Source of the DNA: Streptomyces sp. CMB-StM0423 | Lineage (GTDB): Bacteria; Actinomycetota; Actinomycetes; Streptomycetales; Streptomycetaceae | Length of the DNA: 64,000 bases | Direction: 5' to 3' | NCBI RefSeq assembly: GCF_002847285.1 | Contig: NZ_CP025407.1 | Location: forward strand, 7,319,001 to 7,383,000 | Part shown: one piece after another, positions 1 to 9,305 of the stretch | Layout of the letters: every line of letters starts with the position of its first letter | How positions within the stretch are numbered: the stretch's first letter is position 1 | The notes under the pieces: model-generated | Told to the model about the DNA's origin: nothing | What the model saw: the letters and a program-made list of their open reading frames with translations, nothing else | The model's database searches: none | Program-made: the position numbers and the translations under genes

Positions 1-776
1 AACAGCTCCTTGCCCGTCGACTTGGGCGCCGCCAGCGCGTAGTACGGCTCGGCCAGCAGCCTGCGCAGCAGCTCCCGGTCCACGGTGCCGCGCCGCGCCC
101 GCGCGCCGCCGCTGTCCATCGTCTCCGCGCCGCCGGTGCCGTCGGCCACCGCCGCGTCGATGAGCGCGTTGGCGGGGCCCAGGTCGTACGCGACGACCTC
201 GCCGCCGCGGCCGCGGACCGTGATGTTGGCGATACCGCCGAGGTTCAGCGCCCCGCGCCGCGGTCCAGGACCTTCGCCGAGGAGGAGCAGCGCGTCGAGG
301 GTGGAGGCGAGCGGTGCGCCCTGGCCGCCGCGGGCGATGTCGCGGATGCGGACGTCGGAGACCACCGGCAGCCCGGTGGCCTCGGCGATCCAGGCGGCGT
401 TGCCGAGCTGGAGGGTGCCGCGGGCGCGCCGGCCCTCGACCCAGTGGTAGACGGTCTGGCCGTGCGAGACGACGAGGTCCGCGCGCCCGCCCGCCACCGC
501 CTCGACCGCCTCGGCGGCCACCCGGCCGAAGAACCGGCCCAGTCCGGTGTCGAGCCGGCAGACCTCGGCCATCGTCGTCGCGGCCGGGGGCAGGGCGGCG
601 GCGACGGCGCCGCGCAGCTCGCCGGGGAACGGGGCGCTGTGCAGGCCGCGGGGGTGCAGGAGCAGTTCGTCGCCGGCCAGGCGCAGGTCGCAGACGGCGG
701 CGTCCACGGCGTCGTACGAGGTGCCGCTGAGCAGGCCGACGACGGTGAGCGCGGGGGCGGGGTGCGGGTGGGTCAT
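1..776 (-). CDS. anmK: Anhydro-N-acetylmuramic acid kinase, 3' end cut by window edge
   Basis: Phosphorylates and ring-opens 1,6-anhydro-MurNAc to MurNAc-6-phosphate in cytoplasmic cell-wall recycling. The minus-strand reading frame opens at ATG 776 and stays open to base 1 (258 codons seen; the family is usually about 370-390 residues). Family motifs appear in order: LLSGTSYDAVDAA near the N-terminus (phosphate-binding loop), SHGQTVYH, TLQLGN, a DIARGGQGAPL segment, NLGGIANITV and DLGPANALIDA. The C-terminal third is outside the window. It is divergent from the sugar-transport operon beginning at 1074 and shares a 297-bp intergenic region with it. I am confident of the family because several spaced motifs match; no regulator gene for it is visible here. 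Confidence 0.9.
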   Translation of the reverse strand, partial: MTHPHPAPALTVVGLLSGTSYDAVDAAVCDLRLAGDELLLHPRGLHSAPFPGELRGAVAAALPPAATTMAEVCRLDTGLGRFFGRVAAEAVEAVAGGRADLVVSHGQTVYHWVEGRRARGTLQLGNAAWIAEATGLPVVSDVRIRDIARGGQGAPLASTLDALLLLGEGPGPRRGALNLGGIANITVRGRGGEVVAYDLGPANALIDAAVADGTGGAETMDSGGARARRGTVDRELLRRLLAEPYYALAAPKSTGKEL

Positions 777-971
777 CGGGCCATTGTCGTCGGCGCGTTC
801 GCGGGGATGCGGGCGGCGTACCGCGGCGGCGTCGAGGTCGCAGGCCCGGCGGCCGGGTGCCGTCCTTGCGCAGAGGCGCGGCGACGGGCCTGCGACCTAC
901 TGGGCCAGAACTATACATTTCGGGCATTTCGCCGCAAGGGGAAGCGCGGCCCGACTTGTCAGGCCGTCTGC

Positions 972-981
972 TGAAATTTCA
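972..981. promoter_or_regulatory. Perfect 10-bp palindrome TGAAATTTCA in the anmK upstream region
   Basis: TGAAATTTCA is a perfect palindrome in an A/T-rich patch of the anmK/ABC divergent intergenic region (777-1073). RpiR-type regulators of amino-sugar genes can bind AT-rich palindromes of this general kind, so it may belong to anmK; this is inference. A possible -35 element for the plus-strand operon, TTGACG, lies at 993-998, but its -10 partner near 1017-1022 is weak. Confidence 0.3.
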
Positions 982-1032
982 CTGCAAGCCCATTGACGTC
1001 GGCCGCAGTCGGCCGTCAAGCTCTCTCCACTG

Positions 1033-1050
1033 CGTGTTAACGATAACACG
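1033..1050. promoter_or_regulatory. LacI-family operator upstream of the mannoside operon
   Basis: Inverted repeat with arms CGTGTTA and TAACACG separated by ACGA; the core TGTTAACGATAACA has the central CG and TAAC/GTTA half-sites typical of LacI/GalR operators. It sits 23 bp before the ATG of the first operon gene, where bound repressor would block initiation or elongation. The obvious ligand is the LacI protein encoded at the end of the same operon (10252-11316). The palindrome is directly visible; the pairing is inference. Confidence 0.75.
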
Positions 1051-1073
1051 AGAACGACCAAGGGAGCCGCCCG

Positions 1074-2438
1074 ATGTCAGGTCGTCATCCGCCGATCCCC
1101 CCACCACCCGCCGACCCCCGCACGACCACCCCCCGCACGACAATCCCCGGCGCCGGCCGCTTCGACCGCCGTACCCTGCTGCGGGTCTCCGCGGCCGGCG
1201 CGGCCGCCACCGCCACCGGCGGACTTGCCGCCGCCTGCGGCAGCGCCTCCGGAAAAGGGCCCGGCGAAGTCGCCATCCACGGCGACAACGCCACCTGGGA
1301 GGCCCCGCTGCAGGCCGCCGGCCAGGCACTCAAGTCCACCGCCGGGGTGCAGCTCGTACCCGAGGTCATCCCGTCCCTGGAGTCCTTCGAACAGATCGTC
1401 AAGTCCTCGCTCCGTACCAACAAAACCCCCGACCTGCTCAAGTACTGGTCCGGCTACCGGCTGCGCGACCTTGCCAGGACCGGCGGCATCGAGGACCTGT
1501 CGAAGGAGTGGGAGGCCGCCGAGTCCCGCGGCTGGGTCGAGCCCTCGCTGCGCGAGGCGTTCACCTACGGCGGGCGCGTCTACGGGCTGCCGATGAACCT
1601 CGCGTACTGGGTGATCTTCTACAACCCCGAGGTCTTCGCGGAGCACCGCCTGAAGAAGCCCGAGACCTGGGACGACTTCCTCACCGCCTGCACCCGGCTG
1701 AAGGACAACGGCATCACCCCGCTGCACGGCACCACGGCCGGCCGCTGGCCCGCGTTCATCTGGTTCCAGGAGATCCTGAGCCGTCAGGACCCCCAGTTCT
1801 ACGACGACCTGATGAACGGGCGCGAGCGCTACACCGACGCGAGGGCCGAACGGGCGCTGCGCACGATCGCCGGCTTCTTCGACAAGAACTGGTTCACCAG
1901 CATGGACGTGGACCACAACAACGCCGCCGCCGCCGTCGTCCACGGCGACATCGGGATGGTGGCCTGCGGCACCTGGCTGGGCGGCGTCTTCGACGGTGCC
2001 GGCGCCAAGCCGGGCAAGACCGTCGACGCCTTCGTCCTGCCCATGGCCGACCCGGCCGCCCGCCCCTGCGTGATCTTCGAGTCCAGCGCGTTCGCCGTCA
2101 CCGTCAAGGGCCCGGACAAGGACGAAGCGCTGAAGGCCGCCGGCGGCTGGCTGCACCCCGAGGTCGCCACGGCCTTCGCCCACGGCCTCTCCGACGGCAG
2201 CCCCAATCCGATGGTCAAGCCCGCCAACACGGTCATCGACGGTGTGACGCGGCAGTCGAAGGACCTCTGGCTGCTCAACCGCTTCTGGGAACAGGGCCCG
2301 CCGGAACTCGTCGAGTCCACCGTGGACGACCTCGCGGGCATGCTCATCGAACCGCACTCGTACCGCAGCGGACTGCGGACCATGCAGGAGCGCGCCGACG
2401 AGGCGTGGAAGGTGTGGCGGGAGGCGGAGAAGTCATGA
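1074..2438 (+). CDS. Sugar ABC transporter solute-binding lipoprotein
   Basis: Extracellular substrate-binding component of a CUT1-type carbohydrate ABC importer (454 residues). The N-terminus has a long polar leader, a twin-arginine motif FDRRTLLR at about residues 27-34, a hydrophobic stretch and the lipobox LAAAC, so the mature protein should be a Tat-exported lipoprotein. The rest reads as a family 1 binding protein (segments such as LLKYWSGYRLRDLA, GLPMNLAYWVIFYNPEVF and PETWDDFLTA). The start ATG 1074 follows GGGAG at 1062-1066. It is the first gene of an operon; its stop overlaps the next start as ATGA. The substrate is inferred to be a mannose-containing oligosaccharide from the downstream GH38 gene. 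No ATPase gene is present, so a shared MsiK-type ATPase elsewhere in the genome probably energises it. Confidence 0.9.
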   Translation: MSGRHPPIPPPPADPRTTTPRTTIPGAGRFDRRTLLRVSAAGAAATATGGLAAACGSASGKGPGEVAIHGDNATWEAPLQAAGQALKSTAGVQLVPEVIPSLESFEQIVKSSLRTNKTPDLLKYWSGYRLRDLARTGGIEDLSKEWEAAESRGWVEPSLREAFTYGGRVYGLPMNLAYWVIFYNPEVFAEHRLKKPETWDDFLTACTRLKDNGITPLHGTTAGRWPAFIWFQEILSRQDPQFYDDLMNGRERYTDARAERALRTIAGFFDKNWFTSMDVDHNNAAAAVVHGDIGMVACGTWLGGVFDGAGAKPGKTVDAFVLPMADPAARPCVIFESSAFAVTVKGPDKDEALKAAGGWLHPEVATAFAHGLSDGSPNPMVKPANTVIDGVTRQSKDLWLLNRFWEQGPPELVESTVDDLAGMLIEPHSYRSGLRTMQERADEAWKVWREAEKS

Positions 2439-3403
2439 CCGACACCGTGGGCACGGCCGAGGCCGCCAAGCCCGTACGCCTCCGCCGCCGCATACCCGTC
2501 CGCAGCCCGCACCAGGCCGCGAAGAACACGTCCACCCGCCGCATGGGAGGACCGTTCGCCGGCGTCCCCTGGGCGCTGCCCGCGCTCGCCCTCGTCGGCG
2601 TGCTGCTCGTCTATCCCTTCCTCCGCAGCATCTACGGCAGCTTCTTCGAGGACAACGGCTTCACCAGCAGCTTCACCGGCATCGACAACTACACGCGGCT
2701 CGCCGAGGACCCGATCTTCGGCCGCTCGCTGCTCAACACCTTCATGTGGGTCGCCGGCACCCTGCTGCTGCCCGTCGTCGCCGGCCTCGCCATCGCGGTG
2801 GCCACCCACCGGATGCGCCGCTTCGGCGGCCTCGCCCAGCTCGTCATCGTGCTGCCGTTCGCGATATCCGGCGCCGCCACCGCCGCGCTGTGGCGCTTCA
2901 TGCTCACCACCGACGGTGCTGTCAACGAGATCCTGCGCGGCGTCGGCCTCGACTCCTGGGCGCAGAGCTGGCTGCTGGAGTGGCCGCAGAACACCATCTC
3001 GATGATCGTCGCCAGCACCTGGCAGGCCACCGGACTGAACGTCGTCCTCTTCGCCATCGGCCTGCGCGCCATCCCGCGCGAGACGATCGAGGCCGCCGAG
3101 CTGGACGGCGCCACCGGCTGGCGGATGTTCCGCCACATCACGCTGCCGCAGTTGCGCGCCGTGACGGTCGTGGTCGTCGGCATGGCCATCGTCAACAGCC
3201 TCAAGGCGTTCGACATGATCTGGGTCCTCACCCAGGGCGGCCCCTCGCGCAGCTCCGAGACGCTGGCGCTGACCATGTACCGCGAGGCGTTCCGCCTCTT
3301 CCACGTCGGGTACGGATCCGCCATCGCGCTCGTGCTCTCCGTGATCGTCGTCGCTTCCTCCTGGCTGTACCTCCGCCGCCAGATGCCCGGTGCCAAGGAC
3401 TGA
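2435..3403 (+). CDS. Sugar ABC transporter permease (MalF type)
   Basis: Inner-membrane subunit of the carbohydrate importer, 322 residues. The ATG overlaps the stop of the binding-protein gene by four bases. A basic N-terminus (to about residue 40) precedes about six hydrophobic segments, beginning with WALPALALVGVLLVYPFL. The cytoplasmic EAA loop is clear: EAAELDGATGWRMFRHITLP, which docks onto the ATPase. The segment VLTQGGPSRSSETLALTMYR is also characteristic of MalF/UgpA-like permeases. It should pair with the next permease to form the channel. Confidence 0.92.
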   Translation: MTDTVGTAEAAKPVRLRRRIPVRSPHQAAKNTSTRRMGGPFAGVPWALPALALVGVLLVYPFLRSIYGSFFEDNGFTSSFTGIDNYTRLAEDPIFGRSLLNTFMWVAGTLLLPVVAGLAIAVATHRMRRFGGLAQLVIVLPFAISGAATAALWRFMLTTDGAVNEILRGVGLDSWAQSWLLEWPQNTISMIVASTWQATGLNVVLFAIGLRAIPRETIEAAELDGATGWRMFRHITLPQLRAVTVVVVGMAIVNSLKAFDMIWVLTQGGPSRSSETLALTMYREAFRLFHVGYGSAIALVLSVIVVASSWLYLRRQMPGAKD

Positions 3404-3417
3404 GAGGAGACACCGAC

Positions 3418-4230
3418 ATGGGACGCCACATGCGCAACCTCTTCGTCGCCGGCTGCGTGCTGCTCTGGCTGCTGCCGCTCTACCTGCTGATCGTCAACGC
3501 CCTCACCCCCGTCGAGGAGTACACGGGGTCCGTCGACTGGACCCCGCAGGGCTTCGCGATCTTCGACAACCTCAAGACCGCCTGGGTCGACGCCGGCATC
3601 GGCGACGGCTTCGCCAGCTCGATGCTGTACGCCGTCGTCTGCGGCGGGGTGGCCGTGGTGGTCGCGGCGATGGCCGCGTTCGCCGTGATCGTGCTGCCGA
3701 TACCCAGGCCCGCCCTGTGGTTCTGGGTGATCTTCTCCGGGACGCTGTTCCCGCTGCAGATGTTCCTGGCCCCGCTGTTCGGCATGTACGCCGACGCCAA
3801 CCTCTACGACTCCCGCCTCGGCCTGATGCTCGTCTACGCGGCCTGGGCCATCCCCTTCGCGTTCTTCCTCATCCGCAACCAGATGACGACGATGCCGCCG
3901 GAGATCACCGAGGCTGCGATGCTCGACGGTGCGTCCATGCGCCGCATCTTCTGGCGCATCCACGTGCCGCTGATGCGCTCCGGGCTGGGCGCCGCGTTCA
4001 TCTTCCAGTTCACCGCCGTCTGGAACGACCTGCTGTTCGGCATCACGCTCAGCCGCAGTCCCGAGATCCAGCCGGTGATGGCCGCCCTCAACTCCCTCAA
4101 CCAGGCGTACAGCTCGGCCGGGCCGCCGGTGATCCTCGCCGGCGCGTTCATCGTCTCGCTGCCCACGCTGCTGGTGTTCCTGGTGTTCCGCGGCCTGTTC
4201 CTGCGCGGCATCACCGCCTCCGCCCGCTGA
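3418..4230 (+). CDS. Sugar ABC transporter permease (MalG type)
   Basis: Second membrane subunit of the importer, 270 residues, with about six hydrophobic segments. The EAA loop reads EAAMLDGASMRRIFWRIHVP. ATG 3418 is preceded by GAGGAGA at about 3404-3410, just after the stop of the upstream permease; an internal ATG at 3430 is less well placed. The C-terminal FRGLFLRGITASAR resembles the usual MalG-like ending. It forms an obligate pair with the MalF-type subunit. Confidence 0.92.
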   Translation: MGRHMRNLFVAGCVLLWLLPLYLLIVNALTPVEEYTGSVDWTPQGFAIFDNLKTAWVDAGIGDGFASSMLYAVVCGGVAVVVAAMAAFAVIVLPIPRPALWFWVIFSGTLFPLQMFLAPLFGMYADANLYDSRLGLMLVYAAWAIPFAFFLIRNQMTTMPPEITEAAMLDGASMRRIFWRIHVPLMRSGLGAAFIFQFTAVWNDLLFGITLSRSPEIQPVMAALNSLNQAYSSAGPPVILAGAFIVSLPTLLVFLVFRGLFLRGITASAR

Positions 4231-4349
4231 CCCGCCCGCCGACTGCCGACGCCCGACCGCCGACCCATCCGCCCGCCGACCCCTGCCCGGCCCACGAACC
4301 CGCCCGCTTCACCGCCCGCACCACCGCGGGAGAGTACGGAGACCACCGC
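4231..4349 (+). other. C-rich, G-poor spacer with repeated CCGAC units inside the operon
   Basis: The 119 bp between the second permease and the GH38 gene contain several imperfect copies of CGCCCGCCGAC/GCCGACCC within the first 60 bases. No open frame with a ribosome site is present until ATG 4350. On the transcript this would be an unstructured pyrimidine-rich stretch. It could lower expression of the enzyme genes relative to the transporter, but there is no proof of function. Confidence 0.35.
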
Positions 4350-7300
4350 ATGACCACTCGGGCCCTCGTCAAGACCACCGACTGGGACAACGACCGCATC
4401 CGCGACAGCCTGCGCAGCAGCGTCGTCACCGCCGAGGGCAGCCTCGCCGGCACCGCCCTGCGCCTGACCCAGGAGCCGCTGCTCAAGCACGCCGAGGGCG
4501 GCGGGCTGCTGCAGAGCCTGCGCGTCGCGGCCACCGGCGGCGCCCTGCCCGACGGCTTCGCCGCCGGTCTCGTCGTACGCACCGAATCCGGCGCGGCGCT
4601 GCCCGCCGCGCCGGAACCGGGCCCCGGCGGGTCCGTACGGCTGCTGCTGCCCGCCGTCGACACCGCCCAGCGCGTCACCGTCGGCCTGGCTGCCGGTGGC
4701 GGCGCCGGGGCCGACGCCGGCATCGAGCTGACCCTCACCCCGCAGCGGGAGTGGACCCTGCACCTCGTCCACCACTCCCACCTCGACATCGGCTACACCG
4801 ACCCCCAGGGCCGCGTCCTCGCCGAGCACCTGTCGTTCCTCGACTCCTGCCTGGAGCTGACCCGCGCCACCGACGACTGGCCCGCCGAGTCCCGGTTCCG
4901 CTGGTGCGTGGAATCCCTGTGGTCCTTCCGGCAGTGGGCCGACGCCCGCCCCGCCGAGCAGGTCGAGGAGTTCGTACGGCGCGTCCGCGAGGGCCGCATC
5001 GAGCTGACCGCCATGCCGTTCAACCTGCACACCGAGACCTGCTCCACCGACGAGCTGCACGAACTGCTGCGGCTCGCCGACGAGGTGCGCGACGAGCACG
5101 GTGTCGAGTTCACCTCCGCGATGCAGACCGACGTGCCCGGCGCCGTCGTCGGCCTGGTCGACGCGCTCGCCGCCGCGGGCGTCAGGTACCTGTCCGTGGC
5201 GCACAACTGGGCCGGCCGGTCCGTGCCCCACCTCGTCGGCGGCGAGAAGCTGCCCCGGCTCTTCCGCTGGCGCGCGCCCAGCGGCAACAGCATCCTCGTC
5301 TGGGTCACCGACACCCCGCACGGCCTGGCCTACATGGAGGGCCCGCTGCTCGGCTTCGACACCGACTACGACAGCGTCGACGACCTGCTGCCCGCCTACC
5401 TGACGTCGCTGGCCAGCAACCCGTACCCGTACCGCGGCGGCGTCTTCGGCTGGGCCATGGACCAGGCCGACGTCAAGCGCCAGCCCTACCCGTGGGACAT
5501 CCTGCACCTGCGCGTGCAGGGCAAGTTCGGCGACAACGCGCCGCCGCGGCGGATCATCGCCGACACCGTCCGCCGCTGGAACGAGACCTGGGCCTACCCC
5601 CAGCTCCGGCTCTCCCGCAACGAGGACTTCTTCACCGACGCCGAGGCCCGCCTGGGCGACGAGATCCGCACCTTCGAGGGTGACTGGACCGACTGGTGGG
5701 TCGACGGCGTCGGCTCCGGCGCCCGCCCGCTGTCCCTCGCCCGCACCGCGCAGGCCACCGTCGCCGACGCGCAGACCCTCGGCACCTTCGCCGGCATCCT
5801 GGGCGCCACGGGAGCCGCCGACGACAGCCGGGACGCGGCCCCCGTCTACGAGGCCGTGTCCCTCTTCGACGAGCACACCTGGGGCGCCGGCGACCCCTGG
5901 ACCCACGGCGACCACGGCGGCCACAGCGGCGAGGAGCAGTGGCACTGGAAGTACGGGCAGGCGCTGCGCGCGTACGACGACGGCAACTCGCTGCTCGACC
6001 GGGCCCGCGCCCGCCTCGGCCAGCGGCTCGCCGGCGCGCCCGACGCCGTGTCGTACCACGTCGTCAACACCTGCTCCTGGGCCCGCACCGACGTCGTGCG
6101 GATCTTCCTGCCGGAGAGCAGCGTGCCGCTGGAGCAGCGCGTCGCCGTCCGCGACGCCCGCACCGGCGAGAAGCTGCGGCACGAGGAGCAGGCACAGGTC
6201 AACGACGACCACCGGGACGCGGGCCGGTTCCTGCTGGTGTGCGTCGCGGACGTGCCGGCCGCCGGATCCGTACGCCTCGACGTCGTCGCAGAAGGCGCGG
6301 ACGACGGGACCGCCGACGGCGAGGGCACCGTCCTGAAGGCAGCCACCGGCTGGAACCCCACCGGCGGCACCGAACAGGAGGACCCCGCCGAGACCGCCGC
6401 CGCCGCGCACGCCCAGGCCGACCCGACGCTGCTGGAGAACGAGCACCTCGCGGTCCGCGTCGACCTCGCGCGCGCCTGCATCGCCTCGGTCGTCGACAAG
6501 GCCACCGGACGCGAACTCGTCCGCGCCGACGCCGTCGCCGGCTTCAACGCCTACATCCACGACAGCTACACCACCGCCGGCGGCTTCAACCACAACTCCA
6601 GCCGCACCACCGGCTCCGAGCGCCTGGAGCACCTCGGCAACCGCTCCGTCGCGCCGCCGGCCGCGCTCATCGCGCGCAAGTCCACCGCCACCGGCGAGAC
6701 CCTCACTTACGAGACCCGCCCCGCCGGCGCCAACCGGGTGCGTACGACACTCACGCTGCCGCACGGCGCCGCCCGCCTCGACATCGACAACCGCGTCGAC
6801 AAGGACGCCACCCTCGGCAAGGAGAGCGCCTACTTCGCGTTCCCCTTCGCCTTCGAGACGCCCACCGTGCGGATGGAGGCCACCGGCGGCGCCACCGGCA
6901 CCGGCCTGTCCGTCATCCCCGGCTCCGCGCAGCACATGCGCGCCGTGCGCCGCTGGGTGACGCTCGCCGACGACGGGCTCGCCGTCGCCTGGGCCACCCA
7001 GGACGCGCCGCTGGTGCAGTTCGGGAACATCGCGCTGCCGTACGCGCCGTTCCCCAAGACGATGGGCCAGGACGAGCCCGCCACCGTCTTCTCCTGGATC
7101 CACAACAACCTGTGGGACACCAACTTCCCCAGCGAGCAGGGCTTCGAGTTCACCTTCCGCTACAGCCTGGCCTGCGGTACGGATGACGCCACCCCGCACG
7201 GCTCCCTCGGCGCCCGCACCGCCGCGGGGCTCAGCCGCCCGCTGCACGCCGTACGGGCCCGCGCCCCGCAGGACGGGGGCCCCGAGGTCGCCGACGGGCT

Positions 7301-7571
7301 GGCGTTCGCCGAGATCGGCGACCCGCGGGTGCGGCTCGTCGGCGCCACCACCCCCGGCGGCGAAGCCGGCGAAGGCGCCGTGCTGCTGCGGCTGCAGTCC
7401 TTCGCGGAGGAGCCCGTGGCCTGTCCCGTACGCGCCCTCTTCCCCGTCACCGGGGCCGGGCTCGCCGACTACCTCGGCCGCCCGGGAGACGACCTGCCGG
7501 TAACGGACGGAGAGGTCACCGTCGACCTCCCCGCCCTCGGCACGACCGCGGTGCTCTTCCGGCGCCGCTGA
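4350..7571 (+). CDS. Alpha-mannosidase, glycoside hydrolase family 38
   Basis: Retaining alpha-mannosidase of 1073 residues, in the usual range for GH38. No signal peptide is visible, so it should act in the cytoplasm on imported oligosaccharide. A substituted N-terminal region of about 130 residues precedes the catalytic domain. The zinc-binding motif HSHLDIGYTD places His144 and Asp146 as metal ligands; MQTDVPG carries Asp261, the likely catalytic nucleophile; LSVAHNWAGRSVPHLVGG provides further active-site residues. After about residue 560 comes the beta-sandwich region that GH38 enzymes use to complete the fold (for example NEHLAVRVDLARACIASVVDKATGRELV). ATG 4350 follows GGAGA. It supplies mannose or mannosyl units to the ROK kinase and isomerase encoded next. 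Confidence 0.9.
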   Translation: MTTRALVKTTDWDNDRIRDSLRSSVVTAEGSLAGTALRLTQEPLLKHAEGGGLLQSLRVAATGGALPDGFAAGLVVRTESGAALPAAPEPGPGGSVRLLLPAVDTAQRVTVGLAAGGGAGADAGIELTLTPQREWTLHLVHHSHLDIGYTDPQGRVLAEHLSFLDSCLELTRATDDWPAESRFRWCVESLWSFRQWADARPAEQVEEFVRRVREGRIELTAMPFNLHTETCSTDELHELLRLADEVRDEHGVEFTSAMQTDVPGAVVGLVDALAAAGVRYLSVAHNWAGRSVPHLVGGEKLPRLFRWRAPSGNSILVWVTDTPHGLAYMEGPLLGFDTDYDSVDDLLPAYLTSLASNPYPYRGGVFGWAMDQADVKRQPYPWDILHLRVQGKFGDNAPPRRIIADTVRRWNETWAYPQLRLSRNEDFFTDAEARLGDEIRTFEGDWTDWWVDGVGSGARPLSLARTAQATVADAQTLGTFAGILGATGAADDSRDAAPVYEAVSLFDEHTWGAGDPWTHGDHGGHSGEEQWHWKYGQALRAYDDGNSLLDRARARLGQRLAGAPDAVSYHVVNTCSWARTDVVRIFLPESSVPLEQRVAVRDARTGEKLRHEEQAQVNDDHRDAGRFLLVCVADVPAAGSVRLDVVAEGADDGTADGEGTVLKAATGWNPTGGTEQEDPAETAAAAHAQADPTLLENEHLAVRVDLARACIASVVDKATGRELVRADAVAGFNAYIHDSYTTAGGFNHNSSRTTGSERLEHLGNRSVAPPAALIARKSTATGETLTYETRPAGANRVRTTLTLPHGAARLDIDNRVDKDATLGKESAYFAFPFAFETPTVRMEATGGATGTGLSVIPGSAQHMRAVRRWVTLADDGLAVAWATQDAPLVQFGNIALPYAPFPKTMGQDEPATVFSWIHNNLWDTNFPSEQGFEFTFRYSLACGTDDATPHGSLGARTAAGLSRPLHAVRARAPQDGGPEVADGLAFAEIGDPRVRLVGATTPGGEAGEGAVLLRLQSFAEEPVACPVRALFPVTGAGLADYLGRPGDDLPVTDGEVTVDLPALGTTAVLFRRR

Positions 7572-7592
7572 ACCACATCCGAAGGAGACTGC

Positions 7593-9305
7593 GTGTACCG
7601 GCTCGACCCGCGCTACGCACCCGCCCCGCCGGCCGTCCTCACCACCGGCTGGCGGGCCGTGGCGGCGGAATTCCCCCACGGCCCGGCGGTAGTGGCCGTC
7701 GAGGGACCCCCGTCCGCGGACTGGGACGCCCTCGCCGGCCGGCTCCGGCGCGAGCTCACCGCCCGCGGCACCCCCGTGGCACTCCTCGACGTACGGCGCC
7801 ACTACGCGGCGCCCGACGAGGTCAGACGCCGCACCGAGCGGCCCGAGGACGCCGCCGACCCGCACTACTGCAAGCTCGCCGAGAACCCCCTCGACGACCT
7901 CTTCGACACTCCGCCCGCGGCGCGGCGCCCCGACGCCGGGCTGCTGATCGTCTACGGTCCCGGCGCCGCCGTCGTACCGCACGACCTGCTCTGGTACGCC
8001 GACGTGCCCAAGCGCTACGCCGAGGCCGCCGTCACCGCCGGCACCACCGGCGCCAACCTGGGCCTGCCCGGCGAAGCACCCGCCCACCGGCGGCTGTTCT
8101 ACGTCGACTGGCCCATGCTCGACCGCCACCGCGACGCGCTGGCCCGCCGCATCGACGGCTGGCTCGATGTCCAGGACCCCGCCCACCCCGTCCACCTCGA
8201 CGGCGACGGGCTGCGCACCACCCTCGCCGCACTCGCCCGCCGGCCCGTACGCACCCGGCCCTACTTCAACTCCACCCCCTGGGGCGGCCACTGGGCCCAG
8301 CGCGAGCTGGGCTTCGGCCCCGACGCGCCCAACACCGCACTCGGCTACGAGCTGATCGCACCGGAGGCCGGCATCCTGATCGGCACCGGGCCGGACGCGC
8401 AGGCCGAGGTGCCGTTCCAGCTCATGTGCGTCCTCGCCCCCGAGGACGTGCTGGGCCCCGAGGTGCACGCGCGCTTCGGCACCTCGTTCCCGATCCGCTT
8501 CGACTACCTCGACACCGTCGACGGCGGCAACCTGTCGCTGCACTGCCACCCGCGCGACGCGTACATGCGCGAGCGGTTCGGCTGGCCGTACACCCAGCAC
8601 GAGACGTACTACATGACCCTCGGCAGCGCCGAGACCAAGGTGTACCTCGGGCTGCGCGAGGACACCGACACCGGGCAGTTCCGCAAGGAGATCGAGAAGG
8701 CGATCACCGACGCGGTGCCCATGGACCCGGAGGACCACGTGCTGGCCTTCCCGGGCGAGAAGGGGCAGTTGTTCATGATCCCCGCCGGTACGCCGCACGC
8801 CAGCGGCGCCGGCAACCTCGTCCTGGAGATCAGCGCCACGCCGTACCTCTACAGCCTCCGCTTCTACGACTGGCTGCGGCCCGGCGCCGACGGCAAGCCG
8901 CGGCCCATGCCGTACGAGCACGGGCTGGCGAACCTCGACACCGCGCGGCGCGGCGAGGCGGTGGCCCAGGAACTGGTGCAGGACCCGCGCGAACTGCGCT
9001 CGGGCCCCGGCTGGCGCGAGGAACTCCTCGGCGCGCTCGACGAGATGTTCTACGAAGTCAGGAGGTACACCCTGGACGAAGGGGCCGAGGCCGGCGACGA
9101 CACCGAGGGCCGCTTCCACGTCCTCAACGTGGCCGAGGGCGCCGGCGTCACCGTGCACACCGCGGCCGGCGACATCCACGAGCTGTCCTACGCCGAGACG
9201 CTGACCGTGCCCGCCGCGGTCGGCGGCTACCGGCTCGTGGCCACCGCGGGCGGCGGGCCCGTGCGGGTCGTCAAGGCCCTCGTCAGGAAGGCCGCCGAGC
9301 GTTGA
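7593..9305 (+). CDS. Type I phosphomannose isomerase fused to an N-terminal degenerate kinase-like domain
   Basis: Predicted 570-residue protein in two parts. Residues about 1-225 resemble a uridine-kinase-like nucleotide-binding fold (VVAVEGPPSADWDALAGRL, LLIVYGPGAAVV, WYADVPKRYAEAAV), but the loop where GxxxxGK[ST] should be reads GPPSADW, so ATP binding is doubtful. Residues about 230-570 are a cupin-type phosphomannose isomerase domain: PYFNSTPWGGHW, LHCHPRD, then QHETYYMTLG and IPAGTPHASGAGNLVLEIS supply the expected His/Glu zinc ligands. It should interconvert mannose-6-phosphate and fructose-6-phosphate, feeding glycolysis. GTG 7593 follows AAGGAG at 7582-7587. The stop overlaps the TTG start of the kinase gene. 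The isomerase assignment is firm at fold level; the role of the N-terminal part is unknown. Confidence 0.8.
   Translation: MYRLDPRYAPAPPAVLTTGWRAVAAEFPHGPAVVAVEGPPSADWDALAGRLRRELTARGTPVALLDVRRHYAAPDEVRRRTERPEDAADPHYCKLAENPLDDLFDTPPAARRPDAGLLIVYGPGAAVVPHDLLWYADVPKRYAEAAVTAGTTGANLGLPGEAPAHRRLFYVDWPMLDRHRDALARRIDGWLDVQDPAHPVHLDGDGLRTTLAALARRPVRTRPYFNSTPWGGHWAQRELGFGPDAPNTALGYELIAPEAGILIGTGPDAQAEVPFQLMCVLAPEDVLGPEVHARFGTSFPIRFDYLDTVDGGNLSLHCHPRDAYMRERFGWPYTQHETYYMTLGSAETKVYLGLREDTDTGQFRKEIEKAITDAVPMDPEDHVLAFPGEKGQLFMIPAGTPHASGAGNLVLEISATPYLYSLRFYDWLRPGADGKPRPMPYEHGLANLDTARRGEAVAQELVQDPRELRSGPGWREELLGALDEMFYEVRRYTLDEGAEAGDDTEGRFHVLNVAEGAGVTVHTAAGDIHELSYAETLTVPAAVGGYRLVATAGGGPVRVVKALVRKAAER

Noticed and set aside
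857..2434. Upstream extension of the first permease frame to position 857
   Set aside because: The extension is Arg/Pro-rich nonsense overlapping the binding-protein gene in another frame; ATG 2435 gives the ATGA overlap and a normal permease.
3834..9179. Long minus-strand open frame of 1781 codons opposite the mannoside operon
   Set aside because: It is antisense to four well-supported genes, its protein is a Gly/Val/Ala/Arg-rich low-complexity sequence without domains, and such open frames arise automatically on the reverse strand of GC-rich codons.
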